Below, piece after piece: positions 1-10,962 of a stretch of 17,759 nucleotides of DNA. The notes below the pieces were generated by a model. It was not told where the DNA came from. It searched no databases and worked only from the letters and a program-made list of their open reading frames with translations. The translations under genes were made by a program, and so were the position numbers. Each line of letters opens with the position of its first letter. Position 1 is the first letter of the stretch. The stretch lies in the NCBI GenBank assembly GCA_026393735.1, contig JAPKZP010000112.1, forward strand, positions 1-17,759, in the 5' to 3' direction. Origin of the DNA: Acidobacteriota bacterium (GTDB taxonomy: Bacteria > Acidobacteriota > Vicinamibacteria > Vicinamibacterales > JAKQTR01).

Positions 1-389
1 GTCGTAGTGGTCGACATGCCGCCGCCGTAGCCGCCTCGGTAGTAGCCGCCGTAGTAGCGGCCGCCCCAGCCCGGCCCCATGGAATAGCCGGTGTCCCAGG
101 TCTGGAGTTCCTTTTCCTTGCTCACGGCGACCTGGTACGCCACGAACACGTCCGCCGTGTCGCCCGTGGCCGCGGTGAGCCCCTTCGCCGCAAGCTGTTT
201 CTCGAAGGCGGTGACGATCTGCTTCGCCGTGAGCTCGTCGAGTTGCTCGTTGCTCTTGGCCGCGACCCACTTGTACGTCTTGTACTTCGTGAAGTCCGCT
301 TGCTGGTCGAAGTTGTAGCTGACGTCCTGCGCCGCCGCGAACGAACCGATCAGCAGAAATGCCGCCGCCAGACTTAATGCTCTCTTCAT
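1..389 (-). CDS. Secreted DUF4136 domain protein (3' part outside window)
   Basis: The 129 visible codons begin with a signal peptide (MKRAL, then a hydrophobic run ending in SFAAA, cleavage likely before QD). The mature protein starts with VSYNFDQQADFTKYKTYKW, the typical opening of DUF4136 proteins, and reaches a Gly/Tyr-rich stretch (about residues 105-125: GWGGRYYGGYYRGGYGGG), also common in the family. There is no lipobox cysteine, so it is probably a soluble periplasmic protein rather than a lipoprotein. DUF4136 proteins are small envelope proteins with no settled biochemical role. I chose the ATG at 389 because a GAGAGG ribosome site (396-401) lies 6 bases upstream; an in-frame ATG at 407 would put that site inside the gene. 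It follows the efflux operon after 137 bases and may be transcribed separately. The C-terminus is cut by the window edge. Confidence 0.85.
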   Translation of the reverse strand, partial: MKRALSLAAAFLLIGSFAAAQDVSYNFDQQADFTKYKTYKWVAAKSNEQLDELTAKQIVTAFEKQLAAKGLTAATGDTADVFVAYQVAVSKEKELQTWDTGYSMGPGWGGRYYGGYYRGGYGGGMSTTT

Positions 390-526
390 CCTGTACCTCT
401 CTGTCATATGTGTGATCTCTTGAACGATCTCGCCACGTGCCTCAGTAGCCTCAGGGACCGCGATAGGCAATTGGTCGCGCGCGCCCCGCCCGCCTTGTGC
501 GGTCCGCTCGCCTCCCCGACCGGCCG
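390..526 (-). other. Intergenic gap between efflux operon and DUF4136 gene
   Basis: These 137 bases separate the outer-membrane channel stop from the DUF4136 start. They are GC-rich near the channel gene and more AT-rich near the DUF4136 start (an ATATG-containing stretch around 403-415), which is where a promoter for the DUF4136 gene would be expected. I could not identify a convincing -35/-10 pair or a hairpin followed by a T run, so neither a promoter nor a terminator is claimed. Confidence 0.4.
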
Positions 527-2002
527 TTACTTCACTGACGGTGCCGGCGCGGTCTGCGGCGGCGCCGGTTCGAGCTGCCACCCGCCTCCAAGCGCGCGAT
601 AGAGCTGGGTTACGGCGCGGAGCTGAGAGCCGCGCACGGCCGCGAGCTGCAGCTCAGCACTGAACAGGTACTGATCGGCAAGCAGCACCTCCAGGTAGCT
701 CGACAGGCCGTTGTCGTACCGCGAACGCGCCAGCGTCGTCGCGTCACGCAGCGCGTCCACCCCCGACTGGAGCTCCCTGCGCTGCTCGGCCAGCTTCTGG
801 ATCGTAACCAGGGCGTCGGCGACTTCCCGGTACGCGTTGAGCGCGGACCGCTGGTACTGTGCCAGTGCCTGGTCGTAGCGGGCCTTTGCCGCCTCGTAGT
901 TGTTCTTGAGACGCCCGCCGTTGAAGATGGGTTGCAGCAACCCGGCGCCGAACGACCAGATCATCGACTGCGGCGTCAGGAAGTCCGACAGCGAGCTGCT
1001 GATGGCGCCGGCCGAGCCTGTCAGGCCAATCGTGGGGAAGAACAGCGCTCTCGCCACGCCGATGTTCGCGTTGGCCGCGACGAGCAGCTGTTCGGCCTGG
1101 CGGATGTCGGGCCGCCGCTCCAGCAGCTGGGCCGGCAGACCGCTCGGCACGTCGGGCGGGACTTCGCTCTCGCCCAGCGGTCCGAACCTGGCGACGGAGC
1201 CAGGGACGCGACCGACGAGGACGCTCAGGGCGTTCTCGGCAATCGCAACCTGCCGCTCGATGTTCGGGATGGCCGCCGCCGTGTTCGCACGGTTGGCTTT
1301 CGCCTGGTCCACTTCCAGGCGATTCGACACGCCGCCCTGGAGGCGCCGCTCGTAGTAGACGACGGTGTCCTCGTTGATCTTCACCGTCCGCCGGGCGATC
1401 TCGAGGTCGAGGTTCAGCTCGCGCAGGTAGTGGTAGGTCGACGCGATGTCGGCCACCAGCGTGACCAGCACCGCCTTCTTCCCCTCCTCGGATGCCAGGT
1501 ACTGCGCGACCGCCGCTTCCTTTCCGCGGCGGATCCGGCCGAACAAGTCGATTTCCCAGGAGAGGGTGCCGTTGAGCGCCCAGTTGCTGTACGTGCGATC
1601 CGGCACCGCGGCTTCGCTCGCCTTCGGATCGCCGACGCGGGACACCTGTTCCTGTTTCGTGCCGAACCCGACACCGACCTCCGGGTAGAGGTACGATTTC
1701 GCGACGCCGGCGAGCGCCCGGGATTCGACGACACGCGCCGCCGCCAGCTTCAGGTCGAGATTGTTCGCGACACCTTCGCGGATCAGCCCGTGCAGGGCCG
1801 GGTCCGAGAACAGCTGCCACCACGGGAGATCGGCGACCGACTCGGGCGTCGGCGCCGGCGTGGCGTCGCGGTAGAGGGCCGGCGGCTCCAGCTTCGGCCG
1901 CTCGTAGTTCGGGCCGACGGCGGCACAGCCGGCTGCGGTGACCGCGAGGACGAGCGCTGCGGCCTTGAGGCTGATCGGCGGGAAAAGAGAGTGCGTGCGC
2001 AT
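527..2002 (-). CDS. NodT/OprM-family outer-membrane efflux lipoprotein
   Basis: A 491-aa outer-membrane factor, the trimeric channel that lets an RND pump discharge substrates across the outer membrane. It starts with a lipoprotein signal peptide (MRTHSLFPPISLKAAALVLAV, lipobox TAAGC), followed by AAVGPNYERP, a near-signature start for the NodT family. PWWQLFSDPALHGLI and the two repeated TolC-like halves follow (LLQPIFNGGRLKNNYEAAKA at about residues 348-367; LLERRPDIRQAEQLLVAANA before it). The length is normal for OprM/NodT. The ATG is set by a GGAGGAGG ribosome site at 2009-2016, 6 bases upstream; longer in-frame starts would run deep into the pump gene. The pump's TAA and this ATG share one base (TAATG), so translation is probably coupled. 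The C-terminus is Pro/Ala-rich, like a flexible tail. Confidence 0.95.
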   Translation of the reverse strand: MRTHSLFPPISLKAAALVLAVTAAGCAAVGPNYERPKLEPPALYRDATPAPTPESVADLPWWQLFSDPALHGLIREGVANNLDLKLAAARVVESRALAGVAKSYLYPEVGVGFGTKQEQVSRVGDPKASEAAVPDRTYSNWALNGTLSWEIDLFGRIRRGKEAAVAQYLASEEGKKAVLVTLVADIASTYHYLRELNLDLEIARRTVKINEDTVVYYERRLQGGVSNRLEVDQAKANRANTAAAIPNIERQVAIAENALSVLVGRVPGSVARFGPLGESEVPPDVPSGLPAQLLERRPDIRQAEQLLVAANANIGVARALFFPTIGLTGSAGAISSSLSDFLTPQSMIWSFGAGLLQPIFNGGRLKNNYEAAKARYDQALAQYQRSALNAYREVADALVTIQKLAEQRRELQSGVDALRDATTLARSRYDNGLSSYLEVLLADQYLFSAELQLAAVRGSQLRAVTQLYRALGGGWQLEPAPPQTAPAPSVK

Positions 2003-5000
2003 TAGTGGCCTCCTCCAGCCGGCGCGCCCGCCCCCGCATCCGGCGGAGGCGTGTGTCCAGGCTTGGAGCCGGTCAGCTTGCCGACCAGCGTGTAGAGCAT
2101 CGGCACGAGCAGGACGCCGAGGATGGTGGCGATGAGCATGCCGGAAAACACCGTCATGCCCATGACCTTCCGCGACTCGGCGCCGGCGCCCGTCGCTCTG
2201 ACCAGCGGCACGACGCCCAGGATGAACGCGAACGCCGTCATGAGGATCGGCCGGAAGCGAAGCCGTGCAGACTCGATCGCCGCGGCGTACACGTCCTTGC
2301 CCTGCTCGTGCAGCATCTTGGCGAACTCGACGATGAGAATGGCGTTCTTCGCGGCAAGTCCGATCAGCATGATCAGCCCGATCTGCGCGAAGATGTTGTT
2401 CACGTAGCTCGTCGACGAGTGCCGCGCCACCCAGAGACCGAAGTAGGCCCCGAAGGCGGCGAACGGCGTGCCCAGCAACACGCTGAACGGCAGCGTCCAG
2501 CTTTCGTACTGCGCCGCGAGCACGAGGAACACGAGCAGGATCGCCACGGCGAAGGTGGCGACCGGACTCGGGGCCTTCTTCTCCTGGTAGGACATGTCGG
2601 CCCATTCGTAGCCCATGTCCGGCGACAGCACGTCGGCCGCGACCTCCTCCAGTGCCTTCAGCGCCTGCGCCGAGCTGTAGCCGTCCTTCGGCACGCCGGT
2701 GACTTCAGCCGCCCGATAGAGGTTGAACCGGTTCGTGAACTCGGGTCCGCTGGTCGGCCGCGTCGACACGAGGGTGTCGAGCGGCACCATGTCGCCCTTG
2801 GCGCTGCGCACGTAGAACAGGCCGAGCTGTTTTGGGTCGGTCCGGTACTCGGGCTCGGCCCGCACGTAGACCTTGTAGACGCGCCCGAACCTGTTGAAGT
2901 CGTTCACGTACGCGCTGCCGAGCAGCGCGCCGAGCGTCGTGTTCACGTCGGCGATCGGCACGCCGACCTTCAGCACCTTGCCGCGGTCGATGTCGGCGTA
3001 CACCTGCGGCACGTTCGCGCGATACAGCGTGCTGAGGCGCCCGATCTCGGGACGCTTGCTCGCGGCCGCGATGAACTGGTTCGCCTGCTGCGCCAGCCAC
3101 TCCGGCGTGTGGCCGACGCGGTCCTCGAGCTCCATGGTGAACCCGGCGCCCGTACCGAGACCGGGAATGGACGGCGGGCCGAAGGCTACAATCACGCCCT
3201 CGGGGATCTCCTTGGCGAAGGCGCTGTTGAGCGCGTTGACGATGCCGCTCGAGTGCAGCTCGGGAGTGTTGCGTTCCTTCCACTCCTTGAGCTGGACGAA
3301 GAAGAAACCCATGTTCGAGGAGTACGCGCCGGTGATCAGGCTGAAGCCGCTGATCGTGTTGTAGCCCTCGACGCCCTCGTTCTCGTGCAGGATCTTCTCG
3401 ACTTTCTTCATCACTGCGTCGGTCCGCTGCAGCGACGAGGCGTCGGGCAGCATGGCGTTCACCAGGATGTAGCCCTGGTCCTCTTCGGGCACGAAGCCAC
3501 CCGGGATCCTCCCGACCAGCACGACCGTCAGGAAGACGAGCCCGCCGATGAGCACCACGCTCACCACCAGCTTGCGGGCCAGGAAGCCCGCGAAGGTGAT
3601 GTAGACGTCGGTCCCCTTGCCGAACACCTTGTTGAAACCGCGGTAGAACGGCGTCAGCAGCGTCTTCTTGCCCGTCGCGGGCTTGAGCAGCAGTGCCGCG
3701 AGCGCCGGCGACAGCGTCAGCGCGTTGAACGCCGACAGCAGCACCGCGATCGCGATGGTGATCGCGAACTGCTGGTAGAGCATGCCCGAGATGCCTGGCA
3801 TGAAACCGACCGGCACGAACACGGCGGCCAGGATGAGGGCGATGGCCACGACCGGCCCAGACACTTCGTCCATGGCCTTGTAGGTGGCGTCTTTCGGCGT
3901 CATGCCATGCTCGATGTGGTGCATGACCGCCTCGACGACGACGATCGCGTCGTCGACGACGATGCCGATGGCGAGGACGAGGCCGAGCAGCGAGAGCACG
4001 TTGATCGAGAACCCGAGCATCGGGAAGAAGATGAACGCGCCGACCAGCGACACGGGCACGGTCAGCAGCGGGATCAGCGTGGCGCGCCAGTTCTGCAGGA
4101 AGATGAACACCACGATGATGACGAGGACGACGGCCTCGATGAGCGTGGTCTTGATCTCCGCGATGCCCTCCGACACCGGCAGCGTCGTGTCGAGCGAGAT
4201 CTTGTACTCCATGTCCCGCGGGAACCGCTTGGACAGATCCTCCATCGACTTCTTGATCTCGTCGGCAACCGCGATCGCGTTGGTGCCGGGGATCTGGAAG
4301 ACCGCGAGGACGGCCGCGGGCTTGGCGTCATGGCGGCCGATCGCGTTGTAGAGCTGGGTGCCGAGTTCGAGCCGCGCGACGTCCTTCAGGCGGACCTGCG
4401 ATCCATCCGGGTTCGAGCGGACGATGATCTCGCCGAACTCCGCTTCGTTCAGCAGCCGTCCCTGCGTCCGGACGGTGTAGGTGAACTCCGTGCCCGGCGC
4501 GGCCGGCTGGCCGCCGAACTGGCCCGACGGCGAGAGCGTGTTCTGCTGCCCGATGGCGTTCACGATGTCCGGCACCGTGATGCCGAGGCGCGCGATCCGA
4601 TCCGGCCTCAGCCAGATGCGCATCGCGTAGTCGCTGCCGCCGAACAGGTTGATCTGGCCGACGCCCTTGATGCGCGCCAGGTTGTCCTGGATGTTGATGG
4701 TCGTGTAGTTCGACAGGAAGTTGTTGTCGTAGGTGCCGTTGGGCGACTTGACCGAGATGACCAGCAGCGGAAAGGCCAGCGCCTTCTTCACCGCCACGCC
4801 ATACGTCTTGACCGACGCGGGCAGCTGGGGCATCGCCTCCGACAGCTTGTTCTGCGTCAGGACGTTCGCCATGTCGAGGTTCGACCCGACGTCGAAGCTG
4901 ACCTTCAGGGTCAGCGTGCCGTCGTTGGCGTTGGTCGACTTCATGTAGATCGAGTTCTCGACGCCGTTGATCTTCTGCTCGGCCGGCGTGGCGACCGAGG

Positions 5001-5175
5001 CTTCGACGTCCGTCGCACTGGCGCCGACAAACGTCGTGGTGACCTGTACCATCGGCGGCACGATCTCGGGGTACTGCGCGATCGGCAGTCCGCTCATGGC
5101 CACGACGCCGAGCAGCACCGTCACGATGGAGATCACCATCGCGACGATGGGGCGGTTGATGAAGAAGCGGGCCAT
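2002..5175 (-). CDS. HAE1-family RND efflux pump, inner-membrane subunit (AcrB/MexB type)
   Basis: A 1057-aa proton-driven RND transporter, about the same length as AcrB (1049). It opens with MARFFINRPIVAMVISIV (TM1) and continues with GLPIAQYPEIVPP and the porter-domain segments. The proton-relay aspartate pair appears in GIVVDDAIVVVEAV (about residues 406-407), and the relay lysine in GLAAKNAILIVEF (about residue 941), both near their AcrB positions. FIFLQNWRATLIPLLTVPV and FMPGISGMLYQQFAITIA are further HAE1 landmarks. The usual ENV after the DD motif reads EAVMHHIEHG. A strong GGAGGTGA site (5183-5190) lies 7 bases before the ATG. The fusion-protein stop is 2 bases upstream and the channel gene overlaps by 1 base downstream, so the three form an operon. 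The substrate cannot be read from sequence; amphiphilic drugs or toxic small molecules are typical. No repressor gene lies in the window. Confidence 0.97.
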   Translation of the reverse strand: MARFFINRPIVAMVISIVTVLLGVVAMSGLPIAQYPEIVPPMVQVTTTFVGASATDVEASVATPAEQKINGVENSIYMKSTNANDGTLTLKVSFDVGSNLDMANVLTQNKLSEAMPQLPASVKTYGVAVKKALAFPLLVISVKSPNGTYDNNFLSNYTTINIQDNLARIKGVGQINLFGGSDYAMRIWLRPDRIARLGITVPDIVNAIGQQNTLSPSGQFGGQPAAPGTEFTYTVRTQGRLLNEAEFGEIIVRSNPDGSQVRLKDVARLELGTQLYNAIGRHDAKPAAVLAVFQIPGTNAIAVADEIKKSMEDLSKRFPRDMEYKISLDTTLPVSEGIAEIKTTLIEAVVLVIIVVFIFLQNWRATLIPLLTVPVSLVGAFIFFPMLGFSINVLSLLGLVLAIGIVVDDAIVVVEAVMHHIEHGMTPKDATYKAMDEVSGPVVAIALILAAVFVPVGFMPGISGMLYQQFAITIAIAVLLSAFNALTLSPALAALLLKPATGKKTLLTPFYRGFNKVFGKGTDVYITFAGFLARKLVVSVVLIGGLVFLTVVLVGRIPGGFVPEEDQGYILVNAMLPDASSLQRTDAVMKKVEKILHENEGVEGYNTISGFSLITGAYSSNMGFFFVQLKEWKERNTPELHSSGIVNALNSAFAKEIPEGVIVAFGPPSIPGLGTGAGFTMELEDRVGHTPEWLAQQANQFIAAASKRPEIGRLSTLYRANVPQVYADIDRGKVLKVGVPIADVNTTLGALLGSAYVNDFNRFGRVYKVYVRAEPEYRTDPKQLGLFYVRSAKGDMVPLDTLVSTRPTSGPEFTNRFNLYRAAEVTGVPKDGYSSAQALKALEEVAADVLSPDMGYEWADMSYQEKKAPSPVATFAVAILLVFLVLAAQYESWTLPFSVLLGTPFAAFGAYFGLWVARHSSTSYVNNIFAQIGLIMLIGLAAKNAILIVEFAKMLHEQGKDVYAAAIESARLRFRPILMTAFAFILGVVPLVRATGAGAESRKVMGMTVFSGMLIATILGVLLVPMLYTLVGKLTGSKPGHTPPPDAGAGAPAGGGH
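2009..2016 (-). promoter_or_regulatory. Ribosome binding site deciding the channel gene start
   Basis: The minus strand reads GGAGGAGG, then 6 bases, then ATG at 2002. It lies inside the last codons of the pump gene and singles out this ATG among the in-frame alternatives, which extend up to position 2605. Confidence 0.7.
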
Positions 5176-5177
5176 GG

Positions 5178-6374
5178 CTACTTCACCTCCGCCTTCGCCG
5201 CACCGGCAGACGCGGCTTCGGCGGACTTCGTCCCGCCACCCGCCGCATCGGCCGCTACCGGCTTCGGCGAGCCCACCATGCCGTCACGGGCCTTCTGCCG
5301 CCCTTCGACGATCACCCGGTCGCCGGCGCTCAGGCCCTCCTCAATCACCCACAGGCTGTCGACCCGCGGGCCGACCTTGACGTTGCGGAAGGTGACCTTG
5401 TTGTCGGCGCCGACCACCGCGATGTTGTAGAGGTTCTGCAGCTCCTGGACGGCGCGCTGCGGAATCAGCAGGGCGCCCTTCTTCACGTCGACGTCGAACT
5501 TTACGCGGCCGTACTGGCCAGGCCGCACGAGGCGCTCGGGATTCGCGAACTTGATCTGCAGCGCGATCGTGCCGGTCAGCGGATCGATGTTGCGCTCCAC
5601 GGCGTCGAGCCGCCCCGTGTGGGGGTGCACCGTGCCGTCCGCCAGGATCAACTGGATGGGGACCGGCTCACCCCTGGCCGCGCCGCCCTGCTTCTGCTCC
5701 TGCGCACGGCGGGCCACCTTGAGATACTCGGCTTCCGCGATCCCCGCACGGAACAGAATCGGGTCGATCTGGGAGATGGTCACCAGCAGCGTGCTCTCGC
5801 CGCGGCCCACCAGGTTCCCGGTCTTCACCTTCGTCGTGCCGATCAGGCCGTCGATCGGCGACGTGATCGTGGTGTAGCCGAGGTCGAACTGCGCCTTCTC
5901 GAGCAGGGCCTTCTGGGCGTCGACCTGGGCCGCCGCCGCGTCCTTCTGTGCCACCGCGTTGTCGAGTTCCTGCTGGCTGACGGCCTGCTGCTTGGCCAGC
6001 GGCGTGAGGCGCGCGACGTCGTTGGTCGCCTTCTCGAGGCGCGCCTGCCACGTCACCATGTTCGCCTTCGCGCTGGCGACCGCCGCCTGCAGCGGTTTCG
6101 GATCGATCTGGTAGAGGACCTGGCCCTTCCTGACCAACGTCCCCTCCGTGAAGTTCATCGCGTCGAGGAAGCCCTCGACGCGGGCCCGGATCTCGACGTC
6201 CTGGAAGCCCACCGCCTGGCCGACCAGTTCCATCGACACCGGCACGTCCCGCTGGAGCGGGGTCGTCACCTGGACCTCGGTCGGCGGAGGTGGCGGGGGC
6301 GCGGCCTCCTTCGCACAAGCCGACACCATGACGAGGAGGGCGCCAAGAAGGGAGAGGATCGCGTTGCGCTTCAT
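5178..6374 (-). CDS. RND efflux membrane fusion lipoprotein (AcrA/MexA type)
   Basis: A 398-aa periplasmic adaptor linking the RND pump to the outer-membrane channel. It has a lipoprotein signal peptide (MKRNAILSLLGALLVMVSAC, acylated Cys at residue 20), a poly-proline linker (PPPPPP), and a first lipoyl half (GFQDVEIRARVEGFL...GTLVRKGQVLYQIDP). An alpha-helical hairpin follows (about residues 95-170; AKQQAVSQQELDNAVAQKDA), then the second lipoyl half (TTITSPIDGLIG), the beta-barrel and the membrane-proximal domain (IPQRAVQEL). The C-terminal tail is Ala/Lys-rich. I chose the ATG at 6374 because it starts a clean lipoprotein signal and has a GAGG 8 bases upstream; in-frame starts further up would bury the signal. 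It is the first gene of the efflux operon, 2 bases before the pump gene. Confidence 0.95.
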   Translation of the reverse strand: MKRNAILSLLGALLVMVSACAKEAAPPPPPPTEVQVTTPLQRDVPVSMELVGQAVGFQDVEIRARVEGFLDAMNFTEGTLVRKGQVLYQIDPKPLQAAVASAKANMVTWQARLEKATNDVARLTPLAKQQAVSQQELDNAVAQKDAAAAQVDAQKALLEKAQFDLGYTTITSPIDGLIGTTKVKTGNLVGRGESTLLVTISQIDPILFRAGIAEAEYLKVARRAQEQKQGGAARGEPVPIQLILADGTVHPHTGRLDAVERNIDPLTGTIALQIKFANPERLVRPGQYGRVKFDVDVKKGALLIPQRAVQELQNLYNIAVVGADNKVTFRNVKVGPRVDSLWVIEEGLSAGDRVIVEGRQKARDGMVGSPKPVAADAAGGGTKSAEAASAGAAKAEVK

Positions 6375-6499
6375 CACCAGGACCTCGTTGTCAAAAGCAC
6401 GCCGCAGGCGCGCGCCAGCATGCAGATAATCCTCGATTCTACTTCGGCTTCCGGGCCGTTCGGCCTCGTCCTGGCAAAAGACGCAGGCCCGAACGCATC
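6375..6499 (-). other. Intergenic region, likely promoter of the efflux operon
   Basis: The 125 bases between the GH13 stop and the fusion-protein start are the most likely site of the efflux operon promoter. A short palindrome (GGCCG/CGGCC arms around 6454-6465) is present. A TAGAAT (minus strand, 6436-6441) could be a -10 element but has no good -35 at the right distance. A TTGACA-like hexamer close to the start codon is too near to serve as a -35 for this gene. No operator or terminator with a T run was found. Confidence 0.3.
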
Positions 6500-7987
6500 C
6501 TATTCCCGGCCGGCCGGCGCCAGCGTGAACACCTGGGCTTTCCAGGGAGGCTCGTCCAAGAACAAACCCCACGTCTGCAGGTCGCCGCCATCGCGGGTGT
6601 AGACGGCCTCACCGATCAGGTCTTCCAACCGCCACTGGCTGCCGGCCAGGTCGCCGAACGGTAACCGGACGAAGCACTGGCTGTACACGGGACTGGCGTT
6701 CACGGCGACGATCAGCCGATGCACCCCTCCGAGCTGCCAGCTGTACGCGACGTAGTGCTTCCAGGACGCGTTGTGGCCCCACGCCGGCCCGCACGGCAGC
6801 AGCCGCCAGTCGCCGTCGCGAAGTTCGGGCCGCCGCAACACGGCGAGCAGCCGTTCGTAGAAGGTGGACAACACCGCGTCGATGGGCTCTTCGGGACCGC
6901 GGACAAGATGAGGCGAAATCCGCTTCAAACACCCTTCGAATTGCCCCTGGTGGAAGAACCGGAGTCCGGGCGCCAGGAACGTGACGACGGCCGCCGCGCG
7001 ATGCGCGTCCGGATGGAATGTCGCCGCTGCCCGCGGCTCGTCATGGTTCTCGAGGAAGCGGGCGACTCGGTCCTGGTAGTCGAGCCCGGCGTGCAGGTGC
7101 TCGCGTACCGGTTCCGCGCGCCCCTCGCGAAGGCGGTCGTACAGCCGCTTGTCGTACGCGTAGTCGAAGCCCTGCTGCTGGAGCGTCCACTCCAGATCCC
7201 AGTAGACCTCTGCCATGAAACAGAAGTCCGGCTGTCGTTCGCGCACACGCCTGGTGGCGTCGGGCCAGAACTCCGGCGCGCGGCGTCCCCACGTGCGCTC
7301 GAAGACGTCCGGCAGGACGAGCATGGCCATGTCGCAGCGCACGCCGTCGCACCGGCCGGCGACGGCGAGCAACTCCGCCATCATCGCCTCCTGTGTGGCG
7401 ACGTTGCTGTAGTCCAGTTGCAGCGTGTCCGGCCAGCCCGGGAAGTACGGGTCGCGCCCGTGCGCCAGCACGAGGTCGCCACCGTCGCGCGGCACGCGCG
7501 TGTAGTTCGCGGGCTCCCGGACCAGGTCGTCCTCGGTCCCTGGAATGTAGTACTCCGGGTGCTGCGCGACCCATGGATGATCGAGACCTGTGTGGTTCGG
7601 GACGAAGTCCAGCATCAGGCGCAGGCCTCGCGCTCGGAGCCGGGCCAGGAAACGCGCCAGCGCACCGTCGCCCCCCAGCGTGTCCGAGACCGAGTACCCC
7701 GTGATCGCAAATCCCGAGCCCGCGATGTCGGATTCCTGCAGGTCCGGGAGCGTGTGTGCGAACTCCGCCCGCCACTCCGGGTTCGCGCGGGACACCCGCT
7801 GTCCCGCGGCGCCGGTCTGCCAGACGCTCAGCAGCCAGATCCAGTCGAACCCCGCGCTCGACAGCCGATCCAGTTCCTCGTCCGGGACATCGTCGAGGGT
7901 GGCGGCCCGGCCCAGCGCGCGAGAGCGCGCGGTCAGCCAGACGCGCGTGTTGATCTGATAGAGCGACGGATAGCGCGGCGTGCTCAT
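6500..7987 (-). CDS. GH13 alpha-amylase-family glycoside hydrolase
   Basis: A 495-aa cytoplasmic enzyme (no signal peptide) with the full set of GH13 (beta/alpha)8-barrel motifs. Region I is DFVPNHT (about residue 129). Region II is DGVRCDMAML, with the catalytic Asp nucleophile at about 217. Region III is FMAEVYWD, with the Glu acid/base at about 260. Region IV is FLENHDEPR, with the transition-state Asp at about 314. The start, MSTPRYPSLYQINTRVWL, is typical of a bacterial group of maltose/trehalose-type GH13 enzymes. A short C-terminal beta domain follows (LEDLIGEAVYTRDGG...). It acts on alpha-glucosidic bonds; the substrate (maltooligosaccharide, trehalose, sucrose or other) cannot be decided from motifs. 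The ATG at 7987 lies one base after the GH63 stop (TGACATG), which implies translational coupling and a shared pathway. The upstream GGAGGG is too distant to define the start. Confidence 0.9.
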   Translation of the reverse strand: MSTPRYPSLYQINTRVWLTARSRALGRAATLDDVPDEELDRLSSAGFDWIWLLSVWQTGAAGQRVSRANPEWRAEFAHTLPDLQESDIAGSGFAITGYSVSDTLGGDGALARFLARLRARGLRLMLDFVPNHTGLDHPWVAQHPEYYIPGTEDDLVREPANYTRVPRDGGDLVLAHGRDPYFPGWPDTLQLDYSNVATQEAMMAELLAVAGRCDGVRCDMAMLVLPDVFERTWGRRAPEFWPDATRRVRERQPDFCFMAEVYWDLEWTLQQQGFDYAYDKRLYDRLREGRAEPVREHLHAGLDYQDRVARFLENHDEPRAAATFHPDAHRAAAVVTFLAPGLRFFHQGQFEGCLKRISPHLVRGPEEPIDAVLSTFYERLLAVLRRPELRDGDWRLLPCGPAWGHNASWKHYVAYSWQLGGVHRLIVAVNASPVYSQCFVRLPFGDLAGSQWRLEDLIGEAVYTRDGGDLQTWGLFLDEPPWKAQVFTLAPAGRE

Positions 7988-7988
7988 G

Positions 7989-10726
<2,738 letters not shown>

Positions 10727-10730
<4 letters not shown>

Positions 10731-10855
10731 GAGCGTGATCCTCTGTCCCTGGGCCTGCGGCGCAGAACCCCGACTCGATCACGATCGTCGGGCTCGGGGA
10801 TGTCCTCCAGGCACGCGGTGCCCGCGTGGCCGGGCTGCAGCGTCACAGCTTTCAT
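10727..10855 (-). pseudogene. Probable glucose dehydrogenase N-terminal remnant (42 codons), translationally linked to GH63
   Basis: A 42-codon ORF with ATG at 10855 and a GGGAGA ribosome site (10861-10866) 5 bases upstream. Its first 24 residues, MKAVTLQPGHAGTACLEDIP then EPDD, match my memory of the N-termini of zinc-dependent medium-chain glucose 1-dehydrogenases (MKAV..PG.AG...LED.PEP). The remaining residues (RDRVGVLRRRPRDRGSRS) are Arg-rich and do not continue that family, as expected after a deletion or frameshift. The zinc-binding and Rossmann parts are absent. Its TGA overlaps the GH63 ATG (ATGA), so ribosomes translating it could still re-initiate on GH63. The alternative is a genuine small leader peptide that keeps only a chance resemblance. 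The remnant call rests on recognition by eye, not on an alignment. Confidence 0.55.
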
Positions 10856-10892
10856 CGGTATCTCCCTGCAACACGCAACGTCTTCAGAGTGG

Positions 10893-10912
10893 TCAGGCGA
10901 TGTCGTGCCTGA
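10893..10912. repeat. Small inverted repeat downstream of ansB
   Basis: TCAGGC (10893-10898) and GCCTGA (10907-10912) are perfect 6-base arms around an 8-base loop, between the asparaginase stop and the glucose dehydrogenase remnant. No T run follows on the minus strand, so it is not a standard intrinsic terminator. It may be an operator or a chance palindrome. The rest of the 107-base gap (10856-10962) shows no convincing promoter. Confidence 0.3.
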
Positions 10913-10962
10913 CGGCGTAGTTGATTGACTCCGCATTCGTCCGAATCGTCCCGGGCATTGCG

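Noticed and set aside
2002..2605. Extended N-terminus (about 200 residues) for the outer-membrane channel gene
   Set aside because: It overlaps the pump gene out of frame, is Arg-rich nonsense, and would bury the lipoprotein signal that follows a strong ribosome site at 2009-2016.
2005..5430. A 1141-codon plus-strand open frame opposite the RND pump and fusion-protein genes
   Set aside because: The translation is rich in Arg, His, Asp and Glu with no domain, and lies exactly antisense to well-supported genes. It is a shadow of GC-rich codon use, as are the plus-strand frames at 8691-10928, 12189-13895 and 13895-15448.
6383..6400. TTGACA-like -35 box before the fusion-protein gene
   Set aside because: It lies within about 20 bases of the start codon, leaving no room for a -10 element and ribosome site, so it cannot drive this gene in the usual way.
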